Positions 61,801-64,000 of a stretch of DNA of 64,000 nt are shown piece after piece. Numbering within the stretch: the first letter of the stretch is position 1; every line of letters begins with the position of its first letter. The DNA is from Artemia franciscana (taxonomy: Eukaryota; Arthropoda; Branchiopoda; Anostraca; Artemiidae): assembly GCF_032884065.1 (NCBI RefSeq), contig NC_088872.1, forward strand, positions 3,720,001 through 3,784,000. The letters run 5' to 3'. The notes beneath the pieces are model-generated. The model was not told where the DNA came from. It worked only from the letters and a program-made list of their open reading frames with translations, and made no database searches. The position numbers and the translations under genes were made by a program.

Positions 61801-63759
61801 CCCACTAAGTGCTAAAACTGTACTGAACGCACTGAACATCTTTTGCATTGAAATTTCAGCTCGCACATTATCCTAGTTTTTTAATACGTAAATTAAGTTT
61901 CCTGTTAACAATTTTTAAAAATCTGATTTCATTTTTAGTGTCCATCGTACTTTTCTTCTTAGCAGTATTAGAAAATAAAAATTGATAAGATTTTCAGGAA
62001 TGAATATCATTATATACCTGGGTTGTAGCGGTAGCTAGCAGCCTAGTAAGAGACCATCACATCTCATACTAAGAAACACAATAGCCCTTAAATTCTAAAA
62101 AAAAGAGCAGATCGAAACATAAAGTGTACTATTAGAATCACCTTCTCTGAAACCCTTAAGTAGGAAAATAACAGTTCATTGGCTTTGAATAACGCAAAAA
62201 ATCCATAAGCTTTAAAAGCAGGTAAATTTGCTTAAACTACGATATTCTGCATCGACGGCATCTTTTTTCTTTTCCTGCACAGCTATTGGCGAACTTGAAC
62301 GTCAAAGAAAACTGTTTAAATCTCATTTCGAAGGAAATTGATGTATTTAAAAACCTTTTTTAATTAAAAACTGGGTTTTAAAATATGTATATATATATTT
62401 TTTTTTAAATTGACTACTTTCTTTAGTTCTCTTCAGTAATCTTTATTGTTGTGGTGATTTCCAGTTGCTGATTTGTTGTTGCTGCATTTTTGAAATATAA
62501 CTACTCTGCTCTTCAAAATACAAATTTTCATTGAAGTGTAAATCAGAATCAAGCCGTTTAGAAGTTTTGACTCCGTTTAGCAGTTTAGAAGTTTTGAGGG
62601 ACGGGGACATGTAGCACCACAAGTATTTATAAACCTTAATTAGCCCTGAGATATAATTTTTATTGTACTGTTGTTGATGTTATGACAGATAAAAACATCC
62701 TGCTCGAATTTTTTTTTAGCAAGGCGTAAATGTTTGCTCTTCTCCTATTTGTGGTGATTTCTGTTTGGTTCAAGTTCGATTTGATTATTCATAGTATTTG
62801 TGTTCTTATTTAATCATTAATAGTCATTTCTATTATTTAAAGTCTTAATTATTATGGGAATTCATTTCTGCTCGTTTTTGGTTTAATAAAGCTGTTTGGT
62901 TTCCTTTGAAAATATTCTTTTCTAGAAAAGGTTTAAGTTATTTAATAATTAGCAGTATTGATGGACAAAAAAGCCAGCAATCTATGGACATTTAAAATCC
63001 GAATTTATAGTAGGTCTAGCTGGTACTTCTAGAACTGAGCTTGAAAAATTTAAGTGGAAAGACATTGGCTCTCTCATGTGAACTATGATCTTTCAGTATG
63101 TGTAAAGAAGACTTGCAGAAAAAAAAATTGACTAAAATGTTATAATATTAAAACGAAAATGAATTTTCATTGCGTAACTACTTACGTAACTTCGTAATGT
63201 AACTACGAACGTAACTTGAAACTAAGAAACAGAACTAATGTGACTTACTGAAAATGGTAATCTTAGAAGTTAAAGAATGAAATCAATGTAACTTACTCTG
63301 GGTACTCATTGTCTTCCAAACAGAAATTCTCGTTTGTTTTTTTCGCACAGCTTGGTACTGCATTATAATCATGGTTTCCAGGCTTGTGACCCTTGTCTTG
63401 ATACTTGGGGTCTCCATTGGCAGTAGAGATTACCAAAACTACCAAAACAACCTGAAAGAAATTCTCTTTTAATGTAGTTGTATTGATTCCTTTGTGTTCT
63501 TTGGGCGATTGGTGAAATGATTGATTAATTTATTGATTAATTTATATTATTAAGAAATAATTTGTTCAATTTCAAAAATCATTTTTTTTTGTACAAATGA
63601 CATCATGTACAATCTCATGGGGAAAACCTCACCACCTTCGCTAAGACAAAAGATAAGAGACGGAAAACAGCCCTTGGCTTATTCATAAGAATTTCAAGAC
63701 ATAAAAATGACCTTATAATGATAAATAATAAATTAACATACTACAGTTTTTTTTCGCAT
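34665..63759 (-). CDS. Spätzle-like gene B, whole coding span (five exons)
   Basis: Five minus-strand exons join in frame: 63759-63745, 63451-63297, 57542-57431, 43451-43309 and 34851-34665. They total 612 nt and give a 203-residue secreted protein. Each junction has GT/AG borders, and all split codons resolve sensibly (GA|C aspartate; AG|G arginine). Layout: signal peptide MRKKTVVLVVLVISTANG, pro-region with CAKKTNENFC and NEYP, helical-looking linker, then a seven-cysteine Spätzle knot. The role (a Toll-ligand cytokine after proteolysis) is family knowledge, not shown here. Introns are 0.3, 5.8, 13.9 and 8.5 kb and packed with cap-and-tail repeats. Gene A, downstream in the same direction, is its paralogue. 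I cannot see expression or the true transcription start. Confidence 0.85.
35150..35275 (+). mobile_element. Possible LINE 3' UTR end with (ACTT)n-like tail
   Basis: AGGGCCACGAAACGGAGATC, then GACCATAGGGGTCCTGTGTC and a degenerate TTACTTACT tail. The GC-richer block ending in TTACTTACT looks like the 3' end of an RTE-type LINE. No coding part is attached. This is a recollection of style rather than a search result. Confidence 0.3.
35276..36606. other. Intron stretch of gene B, nothing recognised
   Basis: A GC-richer island at 35370-35480 contains the palindrome GTGGCAAAAATTTGCCAC. Open frames on both strands there have no recognised motif. Confidence 0.4.
36607..36936. mobile_element. hAT-type MITE with 8-bp target duplication
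   Basis: The termini are inverted copies of CAGAGGCGCCATTTGGG (17 bp). The flanks are TGTGTACT (36599-36606) and TGCGCACT (36937-36944), the same 8-mer apart from two T/C differences. An 8-bp duplication and a CAGnGGCGCCA end are hAT hallmarks. The 330-bp interior has no coding frame, and a C17-type run lies by the right end. A related fragment is at 54895. Confidence 0.8.
36937..37884. other. Intron stretch of gene B, nothing recognised
   Basis: An odd run rich in TAC/TAG/CTA triplets (37320-37510) looks like decayed trinucleotide repeat. Nothing else is recognised. Confidence 0.4.
37885..38845 (+). mobile_element. Cap-and-tail repeat, truncated copy F38
   Basis: The 3' half only: it enters in the G-rich module (37890), continues through the internal hairpin (about 38120-38250, loop retained) and ends with the tail hairpin 38571-38820 (loop 38673-38715). 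The cap side is missing. It abuts, tail to tail, an older copy in the opposite orientation. Confidence 0.7.
38846..39870 (-). mobile_element. Old cap-and-tail copy, tail-to-tail with F38
   Basis: A decayed hairpin (38850-39080), an expanded GGAAAA/CCTCC module (39110-39370), then TTGCCCTCCAATCC, CACGCATCCGTAATCTGTCT and ACGCTGAACCTGACGGTGTGA landmarks, fading near 39870 before the cap. More diverged than its neighbour. Confidence 0.6.
39905..40749. mobile_element. Penelope-like element fragment with inverted flanks
   Basis: A coding scrap at 40072-40257 (plus) resembles the C-terminal end of the GIY-YIG endonuclease of Penelope-like elements. It is bracketed by an inverted repeat: about 66 bp at 39916-39981 (reading AGGGAATTTCTCAAGACAGT) mirrored at 40547-40612. 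Penelope-like copies often carry inverted or partial flanking repeats of this sort. The copy is broken. Confidence 0.5.
40072..40257 (+). pseudogene. Penelope-like GIY-YIG nuclease C-terminal scrap
   Basis: The frame reads EESAIISKDLGIKQVVREAI, EIRRNLNNNISLNRDLGE and a short tail. 'REAIEIR......(L/I)NRD.G..L' is the characteristic segment after the GIY-YIG core in Penelope-like retroelements. The preceding RT and the catalytic GIY-YIG motif are not seen. Confidence 0.5.
41024..42745 (+). mobile_element. Cap-and-tail repeat, copy F2 (best reference copy)
   Basis: Starts TCAAACAG with the perfect cap CAGTTCGTGGTAACGAACTG and AGTAAGGAGCGA. It has a small GGGGG-AAACG-CCCCC hairpin (about 41230), a GGAGGGCACCTAGGCCCCC module (41508), a G-rich module, an internal hairpin with full loop (41965-42160), a second GGCAACTAGGCCTCC module (42300) and a tail hairpin 42490-42720 (loop 42592-42634). 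The right arm lacks about 16 bp near its base. It carries an open frame of 71 codons (41480-41695) that is also open in three other copies. Confidence 0.8.
42746..43308. other. Intron stretch of gene B, nothing recognised
   Basis: Very AT-rich; no repeat or exon apart from the splice donor of exon 4 at its right edge (GTAATT on the minus strand). Confidence 0.45.
43309..43451 (-). CDS. Gene B exon 4: first half of the cystine knot
   Basis: After acceptor TTCTCTTAG the frame reads EETYLCPSDTIYG, RPLRAINSEGKWRIIVN, YEDNYSKYTQTIRIEQC and ends AG before GTAATT (phase 2). TYLCPS and PLRAIN.EGKWR.IVN are shared with gene A. It contains the first two knot cysteines. Confidence 0.9.
43725..44605 (+). 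mobile_element. Cap-and-tail repeat, rearranged copy with two tail-type hairpins
   Basis: A decayed cap-side piece (43740-43858; ATCAAAAGTTACGAACCTGA) leads to a hairpin at 43877-44055, whose loop (GACTCTTTCTCTCAACTC) is of the tail type but which sits where the internal hairpin should be. Then come the GGCAACTAGGCCTCC module and the true tail hairpin 44331-44575 (loop 44433-44475). An internal recombination between the two hairpin positions is the simplest reading. Confidence 0.65.
44940..46097 (-). mobile_element. Cap-and-tail repeat, copy R5 (internally deleted)
   Basis: Tail hairpin 44976-45220 (loop 45078-45121), internal hairpin (45540-45640), then a jump near 45840 straight to the cap-side landmarks (GGTTCTCTGATACGCTGAAT). 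It ends GAGCCGGGTCGCTCCTT, with the cap palindrome degraded (ATTACAAATTATTTGA). Confidence 0.65.
46098..47154. other. Intron stretch of gene B, mostly unrecognised
   Basis: A weak relic of a hairpin arm lies at about 47050-47110 (CTTTTGTTCCTTTTAAGTTT). No exon or other element is recognised. Confidence 0.4.
47155..48822 (-). mobile_element. Cap-and-tail repeat, copy R3
   Basis: Tail hairpin 47183-47430 (loop 47286-47328, inverted relative to R1 and R2), full internal hairpin (47780-47910), all body modules, cap CAGTTCGTTACCACGAACTG and end TTTGA at 48822. Both hairpin arms share private variants (CGCACAG, GCTGCTTCCTCATCAACGCC) found elsewhere only in R4. Part of the cap-proximal body is deleted near 48740. 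Confidence 0.78.
48860..50100 (+). mobile_element. Very old cap-and-tail relics
   Basis: Two decayed forward segments: 48870-49020 (AAAGTTATGTGCCTGAGA and following landmarks) and 49490-50050 (ATTACCAAGAGTCATGAGTC, TGTGACATTTTATTTTTCTT, ACGGATACGTATTTATTTGT). Hairpins and cap are gone. These are among the most diverged copies in the window. Confidence 0.45.
50165..51720 (-). mobile_element. Cap-and-tail repeat, old copy R6
   Basis: Tail hairpin 50187-50480 with a long loop (50287-50378), then a greatly expanded GGAAAA/CTCC module (50520-51010), TTGCCCTACAATC, and the end GTCGCTCCTTACTTACAGTT with a damaged cap and CTGTTTGA at 51720. The internal hairpin is absent; whether this is an ancestral form or a loss cannot be told here. 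Confidence 0.65.
51721..52314. other. Intron stretch with a half-arm relic
   Basis: A single decayed right arm of the tail hairpin lies at 52130-52205 (GGAATAATTTCTGTTCGTTT). Nothing else is recognised. Confidence 0.4.
52315..53808 (+). mobile_element. Cap-and-tail repeat, copy F3
   Basis: Starts TCAAACAG with cap CAGTTTGTGGTAACGAACTG (one change). The internal hairpin has lost its right side (53280-53360). The tail hairpin is 53539-53782 (loop 53641-53681), with the loop inverted relative to F2 although both copies run in the same direction. Confidence 0.75.
53809..54204. other. Intron stretch with a small tandem repeat
   Basis: At 54048-54125 three units of about 26 bases begin AATTTGGCTTCTT or ATTTTGGCTTCTT. 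Nothing else is recognised. Confidence 0.45.
54205..54480 (+). CDS. Unrecognised open frame in gene B intron
   Basis: Open through FLSPNDGPEINVKINDRFM, KTLLEKDEQMNEGPPEPFL and MHRTSNRRFSCGVFFTRTS to a stop at 54480, with no clear ATG at the left. Base composition is richer in GC and more even than its flanks, as in coding sequence. I do not recognise the family. It could be a retrocopy piece, an exon of a nested gene, or chance. Confidence 0.2.
   Translation, partial: QKGCALFLSPNDGPEINVKINDRFMKTLLEKDEQMNEGPPEPFLMHRTSNRRFSCGVFFTRTSIQVVALAGKRHSCLYHMALNDGTMQISK
54895..55000. repeat. Fragment of the hAT-type MITE family
   Basis: GGACATTTGACAGAACTTGA, ACTTTTAT and CTAAC(A/C)TACTTTCAAA match the interior of the MITE at 36650-36715. 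The terminal repeats are not present. Confidence 0.6.
55250..57265 (+). mobile_element. Decayed LINE (ORF1 plus first half of ORF2)
   Basis: Plus-strand scraps occur in LINE order. ORF1-like: NLKVLARNVIIQGYSPIFD, then VMVKCHTETARKIFASKAKL (about 55300-55720). Endonuclease/linker-like: VIILVMYNPGRASWDDFSLG (56490), then CLEDDLNIIYDASSAFDGML, TTEEILKAYCLRNRLYQDY, FKAARNHINSVRRKPKK and KETWKIINTSL (56870-57260). The last series is the typical region before RT in CR1/Jockey-like elements. Many stops and frame changes; RT is missing, so it is old and 3'-truncated. Confidence 0.6.
57431..57542 (-). CDS. Gene B exon 3: pro-region linker
   Basis: After acceptor TTTTTAAG the first base C completes GA|C, then YEVKKAIEEHFAKFDQLYAD, VLDQGTIDSVDGLKTIK, ending AAG before GTAGCT (phase 0). 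It aligns with gene A's YDVEYALDYHYDAVLGLYKD...NSVDTLK. Weakly amphipathic helix pattern; no cleavage motif is obvious. Confidence 0.85.
57543..58889. other. Intron stretch of gene B, nothing recognised
   Basis: No element or exon is recognised. Frames at 58508-58763 on both strands overlap each other and show no motif. Confidence 0.4.
58890..59190 (+). mobile_element. Very old cap-and-tail relic
   Basis: Landmarks in order: AAAAGTAATTGGCAAGCGAC, GTTTGAGATAGCTACTGTTT, TATAGTCGAAAGGCTAAACA, then an arm-like AAACAAATAGAAATTACTAC. It lies directly beside the young copy R4. Confidence 0.45.
59196..60921 (-). mobile_element. Cap-and-tail repeat, copy R4
   Basis: Tail hairpin 59220-59468 (loop 59332-59364), complete body with internal hairpin (59840-59965), cap CAGTTCGTTACCACGAACTG and end TTTGA at 60921. 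Very close to R3 throughout, including private arm variants. It carries one of the four open 71-codon frames (60235-60450, minus). Confidence 0.8.
60984..61360 (+). repeat. Imperfect tandem duplication, about 185-bp unit
   Basis: Units 60984-61177 and 61178-61360 share CATTGC(G/C)TAAA, TTGCTGCTACA/TTGTTGCTACA, CCGGTTTACACAAACTGAA, ACGATTACGTC(A/G)CCCAA, ATTATATATTC and ACCGTTTAGTG. Present in intron 2 of gene B beside R4. Not related to the cap-and-tail family as far as I can see. Confidence 0.75.
61361..63296. other. Intron 2 of gene B, AT-rich, nothing recognised
   Basis: No exon, RNA gene or repeat family is recognised. The exon 2 donor (GTAAGT) lies at its right edge. Confidence 0.5.
63297..63451 (-). 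CDS. Gene B exon 2: signal core and cysteine-pair pro-region
   Basis: After acceptor TTTCTTTCAG the frame reads VVLVVLVISTANG, DPKYQDKGHKPGNHDYNAV, PSCAKKTNENFCLEDNEYP and ends GA before GTAAGT. The hydrophobic run completes the signal peptide, with likely cleavage after ANG. CAKKTNENFC...EYP matches the Spätzle pro-domain motif and gene A's CSKNTTKPWC...EYP. Confidence 0.85.
63745..63759 (-). CDS. Gene B exon 1: 15-nt start exon (MRKKT)
   Basis: ATG CGA AAA AAA ACT followed by GTAGTA. It supplies a start codon, a basic N-region and the correct phase 0 for exon 2, giving MRKKT plus a hydrophobic core, a textbook signal peptide. The donor differs from GTAAGT, and no transcript supports it here, so a different start exon remains possible. 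Confidence 0.55.
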
Positions 63760-63897
63760 CGTGAGTGAAGAAATTTAATAGATCTATGAAAATAAAACTC
63801 CATGTGGGTCTAGTGTGTAATCTTTCTCTCATTTTCTCCTTTTCGATACTTGAGGTTTTCTATTTAAAAAGTTTTAATTAGAACAACACATTAGAAA

Positions 63898-63909
63898 CAC
63901 AAACACACG

Positions 63910-63971
<62 letters not shown>

Positions 63972-64000
63972 GTGTGTGTGTGTATATATATTTATATATG
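63898..64000. repeat. (AC)n(AT)n(GT)n compound microsatellite
   Basis: An AC run, a TA tract of about 50 bases (63920-63969) and a TG run form a self-complementary array. It starts about 140 bp upstream of gene B's proposed start codon and continues to the window edge. Confidence 0.95.

Overview
The window is AT-rich, intron-rich animal DNA crowded with dispersed repeats. Two Spätzle-family cystine-knot genes, animal-type non-LTR retrotransposon debris and a tRNA-Asp gene point to an arthropod. The repeat style makes me favour a branchiopod crustacean such as a brine shrimp, but that is inference; the Spätzle genes are the firm evidence.

Host genes. Two Spätzle-like genes lie head to tail on the minus strand. 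Gene B (63759 down to 34665) can be rebuilt as five coding exons joining in frame to a 203-residue secreted protein: signal peptide, short pro-region with a cysteine pair, and a seven-cysteine knot. Gene A (15796 down to 13080) shows two coding exons; the exon holding its start codon was not found. Gene B has 28 kb of introns, while gene A lacks two of B's introns. A tRNA-Asp(GUC) gene is at 10929-11000 (minus).

Repeats. About 20 kb (summing my own segment boundaries) belongs to one family of roughly 1.7 kb that I call the cap-and-tail repeat. One end is a short palindrome (CAGTTCGTGGTAACGAACTG); the other is a hairpin of about 250 bp with arms near 105 bp. Copies occur in both orientations and at all ages, most densely in gene B's introns. 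In about half of the scorable copies the loop of the tail hairpin is inverted relative to the rest of the element, while the loop of a second, internal hairpin never is. This is the most unusual signal in the window.

Other mobile DNA, left to right: the 3' end of a Helitron (896-1407); a LINE RT fragment (8333-8566); a second palindrome-ended repeat family (9925-12765); a MITE with long inverted repeats (11146-11790); LINE scraps at 14.8, 16.3, 19.4 and 29.7-30.1 kb; a nearly whole LINE with an open endonuclease/RT frame (30871-34020, minus); a hAT-type MITE with an 8-bp target duplication (36607-36936); a Penelope-like fragment (39905-40749); and a long decayed LINE (55250-57265). Long (TA)n tracts sit at 17.8, 20.1 and 63.9 kb. 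The remainder is AT-rich sequence in which I recognise nothing.
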